The notes below the pieces were generated by a model that was not told the origin of the DNA, did not search any database, and saw only the letters and a list, made by a program, of their open reading frames with translations. A stretch of 64,000 bases of DNA from Actinokineospora auranticolor. Its GTDB lineage: Bacteria; Actinomycetota; Actinomycetes; Mycobacteriales; Pseudonocardiaceae. The stretch covers positions 454,961-518,960 of the forward strand of contig NZ_PTIX01000004.1 in assembly GCF_002934265.1 (NCBI RefSeq). Reading direction: 5' to 3'. This document shows, one piece after another, positions 31,294 to 42,221 of the stretch (the first letter of the stretch is position 1; the number at the start of each line of letters is the position of its first letter). A program made the position numbers and the translations under genes.

Positions 31294-32541
31294 TCAGGCG
31301 GCGGTGAACAGCAGCGCCACGTTGTGGCCGCCGAAGCCGAAGGAGTTGTTGATCGCCGCGGTCAGCTCCACCTTCCGCGCCTCGCCCGCCACCACGTCGA
31401 GCCCGACCTTGGGGTCGAGGTTCTCCAGGTTCCGGGTCGCCGGGATCACGCTGTGGTAGATCGACAGCAGCGCGATGATGCTCTCCACCGCGCCCGCGCC
31501 GCCGACCAGGTGGCCGAAGGAGCTCTTCGGCGCGGTCACCAGCACGTGCTCGCCCAGCGCCTTGCGGATCGCCGCCGCCTCGCCGACGTCGCCCACCACG
31601 GTCGAGGTGGCGTGCGCGTTGACGTGGCCGACGTCGGCCGGGCTCAGCCCGCCCATCCGCACCGCCTGCTCCATGGCCCGGATCTGGCCGATGCCGTCCG
31701 GGTGGTTGCCGGTGATGTGGTAGGCGTCGGCGGTCATGCCGTAGCCGGTGATCCGGCCGTAGACCCGGGCGCCGCGGGCCGCCGCGTGCTCGGCCCGCTC
31801 CAGCACCACCACGCCCGCGCCCTCACCGAGCACGAACCCGTCGCGCTGGGTGTCGAACGGGCGCGAGGCCCGCTCCGGCGCGTCGTTGCGGGTGCTCAGC
31901 GTCCGGGACTGGCAGAAGCCCGCCACGGTGATCGGGTGGATGCAGGCGTCCGCGCCACCGGCGATGACCACGTCCGCGCGGCCGTTCTGGATCATCTGGT
32001 ACGCGTTGGCGATGCCCTCCGCGCCCGACGCGCACGCCGAGGCGACGGTGTGCACACCCGCCCGGGCGCGCAGGTCGATGCCCACGTGCGCGGCCGGGCC
32101 GTTGGGCATCAGCATCGGCACCGTCAGCGGCGAGACCTTGCGCAGCCCGTGCTCCTCCAGGAGGTCGTCCTGGTCGAGCAGGGTGAGCGGGCCGCCGATC
32201 CCGGTGCCGATGCTGACCCCGAGGCGATCCGGGTCCACCGGCTCGTGCTCCTCGGTCGGCGGCTCGTACCCGGCGTCGGCCCACGCCTGCCTGGCGGCGA
32301 TGAGCGCGATCTGCTCACACCGGTCCAGCCTGCGGGCCTGCACGCGGGGCAGGACCTCGGTCGGCTCGACGGCCAGCGGCGCGTGCAGCCGGGCCGGGAG
32401 GTCGTAGCGCTCCGCCCAGTCCGTGGTGTTCGCCCGGATGCCGTTCCGACCGGCGAGCAGGGCATCCCAGGTGGACGAGACGTCACCGCCGAGCGGCGTG
32501 GTCGCGCCAAGCCCGGTGATGACGACATCGACGTTGCTCAT
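31294..32541 (-). CDS. fabF: Beta-ketoacyl-ACP synthase II (KAS II, FabF)
   Basis: A 415-residue condensing enzyme that elongates acyl-ACP with malonyl-ACP in type II fatty-acid synthesis. The catalytic triad is visible: Cys170 in VASACASGAEG, His310 in NAHATST and His344 in SFGHLVGGAG. The start is an ATG at 32541 and the C-terminus NNSFGFGGHNVALLF is normal. It is the last gene of the fabD-fabH-acpP-fabF operon, 91 bases after acpP, and ends before a strong terminator. M. tuberculosis has kasA/kasB at this place; here only one KAS II is present. Confidence 0.97.
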   Translation of the reverse strand: MSNVDVVITGLGATTPLGGDVSSTWDALLAGRNGIRANTTDWAERYDLPARLHAPLAVEPTEVLPRVQARRLDRCEQIALIAARQAWADAGYEPPTEEHEPVDPDRLGVSIGTGIGGPLTLLDQDDLLEEHGLRKVSPLTVPMLMPNGPAAHVGIDLRARAGVHTVASACASGAEGIANAYQMIQNGRADVVIAGGADACIHPITVAGFCQSRTLSTRNDAPERASRPFDTQRDGFVLGEGAGVVVLERAEHAAARGARVYGRITGYGMTADAYHITGNHPDGIGQIRAMEQAVRMGGLSPADVGHVNAHATSTVVGDVGEAAAIRKALGEHVLVTAPKSSFGHLVGGAGAVESIIALLSIYHSVIPATRNLENLDPKVGLDVVAGEARKVELTAAINNSFGFGGHNVALLFTAA

Positions 32542-32632
32542 GGAATTTCCTTCGCGAGCGGGTGAAAGGATGGCTTGGCCAGGTGCCGGATCGGCACGGG
32601 GGGAGCCGGGGGAGTGTCCGGCCGGGGGAGCG

Positions 32633-32884
32633 TCAGGAGTGCGCGGAGACGTACTTGAGCGCGTCGCCGACCGTCTTCAGGTTGGCCAGCTCGTCGTCCG
32701 GGATCTTGACGCCGAAGCGGTCCTCCGCCTGCACGGCGATCTCCACCATGGACAGCGAGTCGATGTCCAGGTCGTCCACGAAGGACTTGTCGGCGGTGAC
32801 GTCGTCGGGCGAGACACCCGCGACCTCTTCGACGATCTCCCCGAGGCCCTCGAGGATCTGCTCGTCGCTGAACTTCTCCGACAT
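32633..32884 (-). CDS. acpP: Acyl carrier protein
   Basis: An 83-residue acidic protein carrying growing fatty acyl chains. FVDDLDIDSLSMVEIAVQAE places the phosphopantetheine attachment Ser at residue 43 in the DSL motif, and the four-helix pattern is standard. It is slightly longer than the 77-residue E. coli protein and lacks the long tail of mycobacterial AcpM. The ATG at 32884 is used, with AGGA 11 bases upstream; an upstream GTG-type extension is not ACP-like. A strong GC palindrome lies between fabH and acpP and may tune relative expression. Confidence 0.96.
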   Translation of the reverse strand: MSEKFSDEQILEGLGEIVEEVAGVSPDDVTADKSFVDDLDIDSLSMVEIAVQAEDRFGVKIPDDELANLKTVGDALKYVSAHS

Positions 32885-32944
32885 GGGTTGCACTGTCCTT
32901 CCTCGTTCCACCCGCGGGTACCGCACCCGGCGGGGCCTTGCAGT

Positions 32945-32965
32945 CCCCCGGGGGCGCCCCGGGGG
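32945..32965 (-). other. GC palindrome in the fabH-acpP intercistronic gap
   Basis: CCCCCGGGG (32945-32953) and CCCCGGGGG (32957-32965) form a very stable stem inside the fab operon. It may be a partial terminator, a processing site or a stabiliser, allowing acpP to be expressed differently from fabD-fabH. Confidence 0.5.
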
Positions 32966-32981
32966 TGGCTCTCAGCGCCCG

Positions 32982-33956
32982 CTAGGGGCAGATCACGACC
33001 TGCGCGGCGTAGGACAGGCCCGCGCCGAAGCCGACCAGCAGCGCCACGTCACCCGGCTTGACCCGGCCCGCGGCCCGCATGTGGTCCATGGCCATGGGGA
33101 TCGACGCCGAGGAGGTGTTGCCCGAGTAGACGATGTCGTCGGCGACGACCATGTCCTCCCGGGCGCCGTGCGCGCGCAGCTTCTTGGCGATCGACTCGAC
33201 GATGCGCAGGTTCGCCTGGTGCGGGATCAGCACGTCCACATCGGCCGGTGCCACGCCTGCGGCCTCCAGCGCGCGCAGCGCGATCGGCGCGATCCGGGTG
33301 GTGGCCCAGCGGAACACCGACTGGCCCTCCTGGAAGATCCACCGGTCGTCGCGCAGCCGGATCATGTCGGTCAGGTCGCCCGCGCTGCCCCAGACCACCG
33401 GGCCGATGCCCGGCTCGTCGGCCGGGCCGACCACCGCGGCGCCCGCGCCGTCGGCGAAGATGATCGCGTTGGCCCGGTCCTCGTGGTCCACCCAGTCGGT
33501 CAGCTTCTCCGCGCCGATCACCAGCACCCGCCGCGCCGAGCCCGCGCGGACCAGGTCCGACGCGGTGCCCAGGGCGTAGCAGAAGCCCGCGCACGCGGCG
33601 TTGAGGTCGAACGCGCCCGCCGCCTTGACCCCGATCCGGTCGGCCACCTGGGCGGCGCCGTTGGGGATGGGGGTGGGCATGGTGCAGTTGGCCAGGATCA
33701 CCGTGTCCGCGTCCGACGGCGACAGCCCGGCGTCGGCCAGCGCCTTGGCGCCCGCGGTGACCGCCATGTCGACCAGCTTCTGGTCCTTGGCCGCGAACCG
33801 GCGTTCGACGATGCCCACCCGCTCGCGGATCCACTCGTCGGTGGTGTCCATCCGCTCGGAGAGCTCGTGGTTGGTGACGATGCGCTCGGGCTGGAACGAG
33901 CCGACGCCGAGGATCCGGCTGGCCGCGGCCCCCGGGGCAAGTCGCAACGTGGTCAT
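32982..33956 (-). CDS. fabH: Beta-ketoacyl-ACP synthase III (FabH)
   Basis: A 324-residue initiating condensing enzyme joining acyl-CoA and malonyl-ACP. The active site is Cys122 in NAACAGFCYAL, His246 in LIPHQANLRI and Asn280 in VYSGNTSSASIP. The start ATG overlaps the fabD stop by four bases (ATGA), so the two proteins are translationally coupled. In actinomycetes FabH prefers branched starter acyl-CoAs derived from Val, Leu and Ile, which fits the ilvE gene elsewhere in the window only as general context. Second gene of the fab operon. Confidence 0.97.
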   Translation of the reverse strand: MTTLRLAPGAAASRILGVGSFQPERIVTNHELSERMDTTDEWIRERVGIVERRFAAKDQKLVDMAVTAGAKALADAGLSPSDADTVILANCTMPTPIPNGAAQVADRIGVKAAGAFDLNAACAGFCYALGTASDLVRAGSARRVLVIGAEKLTDWVDHEDRANAIIFADGAGAAVVGPADEPGIGPVVWGSAGDLTDMIRLRDDRWIFQEGQSVFRWATTRIAPIALRALEAAGVAPADVDVLIPHQANLRIVESIAKKLRAHGAREDMVVADDIVYSGNTSSASIPMAMDHMRAAGRVKPGDVALLVGFGAGLSYAAQVVICP

Positions 33957-34873
33957 TCGGCACTCCCGATCAGCTCGACCACCGTGTCGAGGTCCGCGGG
34001 CGTCTTGAGGGCCACGGTGGGAACGCCCTTCAACTCGCGCTTGGCCAAACCGACCAGTGCGCCCGCGGGCGGGAACTCTACGACTGCCGAGACCCCGCGT
34101 TCCCCCATGGTCGCCATGCACGAGTCCCACCGCACCGGACTGGTGACCTGCGCCACCAACCGCTCGAGCACCTCGGCGCCCGAGGTGACCACCGCGCCGT
34201 CGGCGTTGGACAGCAGCGTCCTGGTCGCGTCGGCCGTGGTCACGCCCGCCGCGTGCGCGCGCAGCGCCTCCTGCGCCGGGGCCATGTAGTGGGTGTGGAA
34301 CGCGCCCGCCACCTTGAGCGCGATCGCCTTGCTGCCCGCGGGCGGCTCGGCCGCCAACTTCTCCAGCGCCGCCTTCGCGCCCGCGGCCACGATCTGGCCC
34401 GCGCCGTTGCGGTTGGCCGGGACCAGGTCCAGCTCGGCGAGCCGGGCCAGGATGTCCTCCTCGGTGCCGCGCACCAGCGCGGCCATGCCCGTGGGCTCCA
34501 GCTCGCAGGCCTTCGCCATCTCCCGGCCGCGCACCGCGGCCAGCCGGACCGCGTCCTCGGCGCCGAGCACACCCGCGATCACCGCGGCCGCGAACTCGCC
34601 GATGGAGTGGCCCGCGACCAGCGCGTCCGCCGGGACCTCGACCCGCTCGGCCAGCTCACCGGCGGCCAGCAGGGTGGCCGCCACGATCAGCGGCTGGGTG
34701 ATCGCGGTGTCCTTGATCTCGTCCGCGTCGGCGGTGGTGCCGAGTCGGGCCAGGTCGAGCCCGGCGACCTCGGACCAGCCCGCCAACCGCTCGGCGGTAC
34801 CGGGGAGTTCGAGCCAGGGCGCGAGCATGCCGGGGGCCTGGGAACCCTGCCCGGGTGCGAGGAGTGCGATCAC
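33953..34873 (-). CDS. fabD: Malonyl-CoA:ACP malonyltransferase (FabD)
   Basis: A 306-residue acyltransferase that loads malonyl onto ACP. LLAPGQGSQAPGM starts the fold, the nucleophile is Ser90 in VAGHSIGEFAAAV, and the catalytic His lies in AFHTHYMAPA (193-195). It begins at a GTG (34873) and is the first gene of the operon fabD-fabH-acpP-fabF. The 179-base gap upstream contains an inverted repeat that is a candidate FasR operator. Confidence 0.97.
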   Translation of the reverse strand: MIALLAPGQGSQAPGMLAPWLELPGTAERLAGWSEVAGLDLARLGTTADADEIKDTAITQPLIVAATLLAAGELAERVEVPADALVAGHSIGEFAAAVIAGVLGAEDAVRLAAVRGREMAKACELEPTGMAALVRGTEEDILARLAELDLVPANRNGAGQIVAAGAKAALEKLAAEPPAGSKAIALKVAGAFHTHYMAPAQEALRAHAAGVTTADATRTLLSNADGAVVTSGAEVLERLVAQVTSPVRWDSCMATMGERGVSAVVEFPPAGALVGLAKRELKGVPTVALKTPADLDTVVELIGSAE

Positions 34874-34939
34874 GTGTCAACCCAACACCGACAGCCCGCC
34901 TCGACTGCATGCCGCCGCTCACCAAGTCGTAGCGGTTCG

Positions 34940-34990
34940 TTTGTAGGAAACCTCCAAAAGTCACCGGGCAATTACCCTGACGTACGGGTA
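34940..34990 (-). promoter_or_regulatory. Candidate promoter/operator region of the fab operon
   Basis: TTTGTAGG (34940-34947) and CCTCCAAA (34951-34958) form an imperfect inverted repeat around AAA. Thirty bases away, TACCC (34973-34977) and GGGTA (34986-34990) form another. Both lie between fabD and the FasR-type gene in an AT-richer stretch where the fab promoter must be, so they are candidate regulator-binding sites. Confidence 0.45.
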
Positions 34991-35052
34991 TTCGTTGTCA
35001 GTTGTCGTGGCAGACACCACACAGTTACCTACCGTTGCCCGCCCGCACGCGA

Positions 35053-36240
35053 TCACCAGAGGCCGCGCGCCCGCGACAGCCTGCCCACCGCGAGGGCCAC
35101 GCTCAGCACCAGCGCGTCGCGGGGGTCGCCCGCGTTGCGGCCGGTCAGCTCGGCCGCCTTGCGCAGCCGGTACCGCACGGTGTTCGGGTGCACGAACAGC
35201 TGCCGCGCGCACGTCTCGAGCACCCCGCCGGTGGCCAGGTACGCCTCGACCGTCTCCTGGAGCGCGCCGCCCGCGTCCTCCAGCGGTCGCGCTACCCGGT
35301 CGATGAGCTGCCACTCGGCCTCCGGGTCGCCCGCCAGCGCCCGTTCCGGCAGCAGGTCGGCCGAGCGCACCGGGCGCGGCGCGGTCGGCCAGGCGACCAC
35401 CGCGCGCAGCCCGGACAGCGCGTCCGCGGCGCTGCGGTGGGCCTCGGCGATGCTCGCCACGGTCGGCCCCGCCACCACCGCGCCGACACCGAACGCGGCG
35501 GACATCTTCACCAGGGCCTCGTGGTCGACGGCGTCCTCGGTGGGGCCCGCCAGCACCACGACCAACCGTGAGCCCTGCACGCCGAGCAGCACCGGCCTGC
35601 TCATCCGCGCGGCCCGGCTGCGCACCTCGTAGAGCACCGTCGGCGGGTCGTCCGACGGCGGGTTGCCGACCAGCACGGTCGCCTCGGCGGCCGGGTCCCA
35701 GCCCAGGGCCGCGGCCCGGGACAGCAGGGACTCCTCGGCGTCGCCGCGGACGATGCCGTCGACCACCAGGGCCTCCAGCCGGGCGTCCCACGCGCCCCGG
35801 GCCTCGGCGGCGGAGGCGTAGGACATGGCGGAGGCGAAGGCCACCTCGCGGCCGTAGCGCAGGACGGCCTCGGAGAGCACGGCGCGCTCGGCGTCGTCGG
35901 CGGCCAGGTCGGGCACCAGCTGCTCGAAGATCTGCAGCGAGACCCGCACCATCTCGACGGTCTGCCGCAGGCTAATCCACCGGGACAGGTCCCGCGGCGC
36001 GCCGCGGAAGGTGTCGGTGGTCAGCCGCAGGGCCTCGCGGGGGTCGCGCAGCCAGGCGGTGAAGCCCGCGACGCCGTTCTGCGCGACGAGCAGGACGGAT
36101 GCCCGCTGGTCCGCGGGCATCCGCCCGAACCAGGCGAACTGCTCGTCCATCACCGCGACAGCCGCCGCCGCAAGCTTGCCGGAGGCCCGTTCGACGGCCG
36201 CGACGGTCGCCTCCGACAACCCCTCCGACGCAGCGCTCAT
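35053..36240 (-). CDS. fasR: FasR-type regulator of fatty-acid synthesis (CdaR/PucR-like HTH)
   Basis: A 395-residue regulator. The N-terminal 300 residues (AVLRYGREVAFASAMSYASA, VAGPTVASIAEAHRSAADAL) match the sensor/GGDEF-like part of the CdaR/PucR group. The C-terminal PucR HTH reads YLATGGVLETCARQLFVHPN then TVRYRLRKAAELTG (about 338-372). A homologue sits directly before fabD in Streptomyces (FasR, an activator of the fab genes) and at the same place in M. tuberculosis (Rv2242). Position and family therefore support control of fabD-fabH-acpP-fabF, 179 bases downstream on the same strand. The ATG at 36240 is the start. Confidence 0.9.
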   Translation of the reverse strand: MSAASEGLSEATVAAVERASGKLAAAAVAVMDEQFAWFGRMPADQRASVLLVAQNGVAGFTAWLRDPREALRLTTDTFRGAPRDLSRWISLRQTVEMVRVSLQIFEQLVPDLAADDAERAVLSEAVLRYGREVAFASAMSYASAAEARGAWDARLEALVVDGIVRGDAEESLLSRAAALGWDPAAEATVLVGNPPSDDPPTVLYEVRSRAARMSRPVLLGVQGSRLVVVLAGPTEDAVDHEALVKMSAAFGVGAVVAGPTVASIAEAHRSAADALSGLRAVVAWPTAPRPVRSADLLPERALAGDPEAEWQLIDRVARPLEDAGGALQETVEAYLATGGVLETCARQLFVHPNTVRYRLRKAAELTGRNAGDPRDALVLSVALAVGRLSRARGLW

Positions 36241-36295
36241 CCCACCACCCTAGGAGGTGCGCAAGCACACTTGCGCACCTCCCGGGCGCGTCCGA

Positions 36296-37309
36296 TCAGG
36301 GGACGCGGGTCAGCCAGGGGCGGAGGTCGATCAGGTCGGACCCGGACGCCGCGAGCTTGGCGGCCAGTTCGGGGGTGAGGGCGACGGCTTCGGCGATGGC
36401 CCGGCCGTCCTCGACCTCGCGCAGGTACACGCCGGTGGCCGGGTCCTCCATCAACGGCGCCAGCACGTCGTCCGACACCTGCCGCGCCCGTTCCTGGTCG
36501 GCGATGGTCGACCTGCCGGGCGCCACGACCGTGCAGAGGTTGCCCGTGTAGCGGGCCCGCAACTCGCGCCGCGCGGCGCGCGGGTCACCGTTGACGACCT
36601 CGACGACCAGCACCTGGAGGAACCTCGGCGTTCCGGTCTGGGCGGGCGTCATGCCCAGGCGCAGGGGGTGGAACTGCTCGGGGTGCTGGGACAGGTACTC
36701 CCGCACCGCGGTCTCGTCCATCGGCCCCGCCTGCCAATCGCCCGGCGGGGCGGGGCAGGGAACACCTCTTTCGAGAGGGCCGAACGGGTCTTGCTCGCTG
36801 AGCTTGGCCGCGGACTGGGAGGTGACGGTGAGTCCGCCGTCGCGCCAGACACCGCGCAGGGTCAGGTTGGCCCAGTGCTCGGTCGCGGGGTCGAGCCCGG
36901 TGACGGGTACCCCGAAGTGGCACGGCTGGGTTTCGGGCGCACTCCCCCCGGGCACCGGGGCGATGGCGCAGAACCGCGCGGGGACACCGGGGAGGATGCG
37001 GGCGTACCCGGTCGCCTCCACCGTGTCCCCGTCCCGCACGACCTCGGCGCGCGGCGCGGGCGCGGCAGGCGAAATCGTCACGAACGGCTCTTCCGCCGCC
37101 GGGTTGCTCGCCGAACCGCCGCTCGGCGACCCGCTCGGCCACAGCACAACGGCCCCGACGCTGATCACGACGACCGCCGCCGCCACCGCCCCGACCCGCC
37201 AACGCCGCTCGACCCCGAACCGTTCGAGGTCCACCTCCGGCGGGGGCGGTTGCGCTTCCCGCCACTCCCGTCCGGCTTCCCGCAGCATCTCGTCCACCGG
37301 ATCACCCAT
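36296..37309 (-). CDS. Membrane protein encoded with an ECF-like sigma factor (probable anti-sigma factor)
   Basis: A 337-residue single-pass protein. The first 35 residues (MGDPVDEMLREAGREWREAQ) are cytoplasmic and helical, as in the sigma-binding part of short anti-sigma factors, then a helix (VGAVAAAVVVISVGAVVLW, about 40-58) crosses the membrane, and about 270 residues lie outside, with four or more cysteines (FCAIAP, QPCHF, GVPCPAP, GNLCTVV). No zinc-binding HxxxCxxC is present. The ATG at 37309 overlaps the 3' end of the sigma gene by 8 bases, which is typical of sigma/anti-sigma pairs. The large outer domain may be the sensor. Function is inferred from the arrangement. Confidence 0.75.
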   Translation of the reverse strand: MGDPVDEMLREAGREWREAQPPPPEVDLERFGVERRWRVGAVAAAVVVISVGAVVLWPSGSPSGGSASNPAAEEPFVTISPAAPAPRAEVVRDGDTVEATGYARILPGVPARFCAIAPVPGGSAPETQPCHFGVPVTGLDPATEHWANLTLRGVWRDGGLTVTSQSAAKLSEQDPFGPLERGVPCPAPPGDWQAGPMDETAVREYLSQHPEQFHPLRLGMTPAQTGTPRFLQVLVVEVVNGDPRAARRELRARYTGNLCTVVAPGRSTIADQERARQVSDDVLAPLMEDPATGVYLREVEDGRAIAEAVALTPELAAKLAASGSDLIDLRPWLTRVP

Positions 37310-37801
37310 CAGACACCTCCAGTCGCACCCGCAACTTCGCCCTGGCATCCGCCAACGTCGACTTGACCGTCCCCACCCCACACCCCATGACCTGCGCCGT
37401 CTCCGCCACGGAGAGATCGACGAAGTACACGCAATCCACCGCCAGCCGCTGCCGCTCAGTCAGGCAGGCCAGCGCCTCCCAAAGGTCAAGCTGCTCCTCG
37501 ACCCCACCCACAACCACAGGTGTTTCGGGCACGTCCCCGGGCTCCGGCACCTTCACCCGCCGCGCCTTCCGAACCTGGTCCACGACAATCGCCGCCAACC
37601 AAGCCCGCGCCGTCCCCCGACGGGGATCGAACTGCCCCCGCTTCACCCAGGCCCGAGCCAACGCCTCCTGCACCACGTCATCCCGCTCAAGAACCCCGTA
37701 ATAGGCCCCCACCCGCCTGGCCACCCCAGCCATCACCCCAGATGCGGCCGCACCCACTCCGCGAACAACTCCACCCGCCCCGGCACCCCACCACCACCCA
37801 T
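37302..37801 (-). CDS. ECF-like sigma-70 factor, N-terminus separated by a frameshift
   Basis: Region 2 (RDDVVQEALARAWVKRGQFD, ARAWLAAIVVDQVRKARRVK) and region 4 (LTERQRLAVDCVYFVDLSVA then AQVMGCGVGTVKSTLADARA) are clear. The natural start is an ATG at 37801 with a GAGGGGG site, reading GRVELFAEWVRPHLG and then a TGA at 37733-37735. The following codons VMAGVARRVGAYYGVLERDD lie in the -1 frame and continue the region-2 helix directly. A one-base slip or missing G in the GGGG run (37736-37739) explains this: a sequencing indel, a real mutation or a -1 frameshift. The GTG at 37757 would give a shorter product lacking the first helix. The stop overlaps the anti-sigma ATG. Confidence 0.75.
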
Positions 37802-38023
37802 CACACCCCCTCTACCCACCCCCACCCCACCCCGGTTGGCCCCGTAACCACCCCGTGACCACCCGCCCCACCCATCGCCAGGAGAACCGCGCCTCACCAC
37901 ACCACCGCGCCAACACGGAGTGCGGAATCACAAAAAGCACCGCCAGACAGGCCAACGCAACCAAGCAACGGAGAAGTCACCAGCCAACGACACCAAGGCG
38001 AGGGAATCCAAGAACTCCGCCGC
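37802..38023. other. C-rich region upstream of the sigma factor
   Basis: About 220 bases extremely rich in C and A on the top strand, with no gene. It must contain the leftward sigma-factor promoter; the bottom strand shows GTGGTCACGGGG followed by TGGTTACGGGGC, a short direct repeat that may be an operator. Confidence 0.35.
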
Positions 38024-38485
38024 GCCCCACCCCGTGCCAACCCCAACCCGCTGGTTCAGTCACCAGGACACGCTTCACCAGCCAGATGCACCAACCGCGA
38101 AATCCGGGTTTTCCGCCCACCCCGCCCCGGTGCCACCCTGTGCCAGCCCCCACTCGCTGGTTCAGTCACCAAGACACGCTTCACCAACCAGATGCACCAA
38201 CCCGCAACCCAGGTTTTCCGCCCACCCCGCCCCGGTGCCACCCCTGTGCCAGCCCCCACTCGCTGGTTCAGTCACCAGGACACGCTTCACCAGCCAGATG
38301 CACCAACCCGCAACCCAGGTTTTCCGCCCACCCCGCCCCGGTGCCACCCCTGTGCCAGCCCTCACTCGCTGGTTCAGTCACCAGGACACGCTTCACCAGC
38401 CAGATGCACCAACCGCGAAATCCGGGTTTCCGTCCACCCCGCCCCGGTGCCACCCCTGTGCCAGCCCCCACTCGCTGGTTCAGTT
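38024..38485. repeat. Tandem array of a 106-bp unit (four full copies and partial ends)
   Basis: Units start with CTGGTTCAGTCACCAG at 38051, 38157, 38263 and 38369, and a truncated fifth at 38475, all exactly 106 bp apart and nearly identical. Each unit begins with a small hairpin (CTGGT/ACCAG). Because 106 is not a multiple of three, reading frames shift from copy to copy, which argues against coding. A relative of the array's right-hand edge occurs after tRNA-Val. There are no spacers, so it is not CRISPR. Confidence 0.85.
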
Positions 38486-38490
38486 CCGTA

Positions 38491-38521
38491 CGCACCGTGG
38501 GGGTCTGGGGGGTCGCCCCCC
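38491..38521 (+). repeat. Hairpin repeat at the array edge (copy A)
   Basis: CGCACCGTGGGGGTCTGGGG (38491-38510) is followed by a GGGGGG-TCG-CCCCCC hairpin and an A-rich run. The same 21-bp core occurs inverted at 43706-43755. It looks like a mobile or duplicated terminator-type element. Confidence 0.65.
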
Positions 38522-38534
38522 GAAACAAAAAACG

Positions 38535-38625
38535 CCCGATCAAGGTAAGCGTGTTCCGCGAACACGGTTGCCTCGATCGGGCGGGCCGCCCGGCATGTCG
38601 GTGCGCTCGATGCCGGGCGGCCCAT
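38535..38625 (+). other. Two strong inverted repeats in the pnuC leader
   Basis: CGCCCGATC near 38536 pairs with GATCGGGCG near 38576 and encloses a smaller stem (GTGTTC/GAACAC). Immediately after, GGGCCGCCCGGCAT pairs perfectly with ATGCCGGGCGGCCC, ending near 38625. They lie 160-250 bases before pnuC and could be terminator, attenuator or leader RNA structure. No known riboswitch core was recognised. Confidence 0.5.
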
Positions 38626-38786
38626 CTCCCCGGTCCCCACCGGTGTTTCCACTATGGAACGTTGCGAGCGCGGTTGCCAGGCGAGGGCGGATTGTTCCCC
38701 CTTTCGTGGCATGGCACGGCGTGTCCTTCTGCGGGAACACACAGCTCGCGGCTCTTGTTCACCCCGGTGAGACGAGGGAGGGCGTC

Positions 38787-39410
38787 GTGCGCGTGCTGCT
38801 CGATAGTTCGATCGTGGTGTTCGGGGAGCGGATCTCCTATGCGGAGCTGTTCGGGCAGGTGTTCGCGTTGGCCGTGGTCTTCCTGGCGCAGCGGCGGACG
38901 CTGTGGACCTGGCCCGTCCAGTTGGTCTCGGTGGTCCTGCTCTTCACCGTCTACGTCTCCGCGCACCTGGGCGGTCTCGCCGTCCGGCAGGTGGTCGTGG
39001 GGCTCATCGCGCTGTACGGCTGGTGGGCGTGGACCCGCCGCCGGGACCCGGTCTTCGGGGTCGCGGTCCGCCGGGCGACGGGTAGGCAACTGACCGCGGT
39101 GGCGGTGGCGTTCGCGGTCGGCACGGCCGTCTTCGCGCTGGTGCTCGACGCGCTGGAGGCGTCGTGGGCGCCGTGGCCCGACGCGGCGATCTTCATCGGG
39201 ACGGTGCTGGCCTTCGGCCTGCAGGCCTGGGGGCTGGTCGAGTTCTGGCTGGTCTGGCTGGTGGTCGACGCCATCGGGGTGCCGTTGCAGCTCAGCTCCG
39301 GCCTGTGGTTCAGCGCGGTCGTCTACACCGTCTTCGCCGCGCTGGTGGTCTACGGCTGGGTCAGCTGGTACCGCTCGGCCGCGCAGCAGCACCAGCGGGT
39401 GGCCGCCTGA
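38787..39410 (+). CDS. pnuC: PnuC-family vitamin precursor transporter
   Basis: A 207-residue membrane protein with about seven helices. The GTG at 38787 follows GGGAGGGC. It contains WLVWLVVDAIGVPLQLSSGL near 160-178, the conserved W-x2-W-x-V-x-D motif of PnuC transporters, and LIALYGWWAWTRR near 75. PnuC proteins take up nicotinamide riboside by facilitated diffusion coupled to phosphorylation. Actinobacterial relatives such as RibM carry riboflavin instead, but no FMN riboswitch is seen here. No nicotinamide kinase (NadR) gene is adjacent. Substrate is therefore open between nicotinamide riboside and another vitamin. Convergent with aceE, sharing a strong terminator. Confidence 0.88.
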   Translation: MRVLLDSSIVVFGERISYAELFGQVFALAVVFLAQRRTLWTWPVQLVSVVLLFTVYVSAHLGGLAVRQVVVGLIALYGWWAWTRRRDPVFGVAVRRATGRQLTAVAVAFAVGTAVFALVLDALEASWAPWPDAAIFIGTVLAFGLQAWGLVEFWLVWLVVDAIGVPLQLSSGLWFSAVVYTVFAALVVYGWVSWYRSAAQQHQRVAA

Positions 39411-39411
39411 A

Positions 39412-39451
39412 CCGCGGAGGGCGGGGTCCGTGCGGACACCGCCCTCCGCGG
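39412..39451. terminator. Convergent terminator between pnuC and aceE
   Basis: CCGCGGAGGGCGG (39412-39424) and CCGCCCTCCGCGG (39439-39451) are perfect 13-bp arms; the loop contains GTCC/GGAC, which extends the stem. Confidence 0.85.
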
Positions 39452-39455
39452 GAAC

Positions 39456-42221
<2,766 letters not shown>

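Noticed and set aside
38051..38480. Possible CRISPR array (regularly spaced repeats)
   Set aside because: The whole 106-bp unit repeats with no unique spacers, and no cas gene is present.
37920..38786. Long open reading frames across the 106-bp array joined to pnuC
   Set aside because: The repeat length shifts the frame at each copy, the peptides are low-complexity, and pnuC has its own start with a good ribosome site at 38787.
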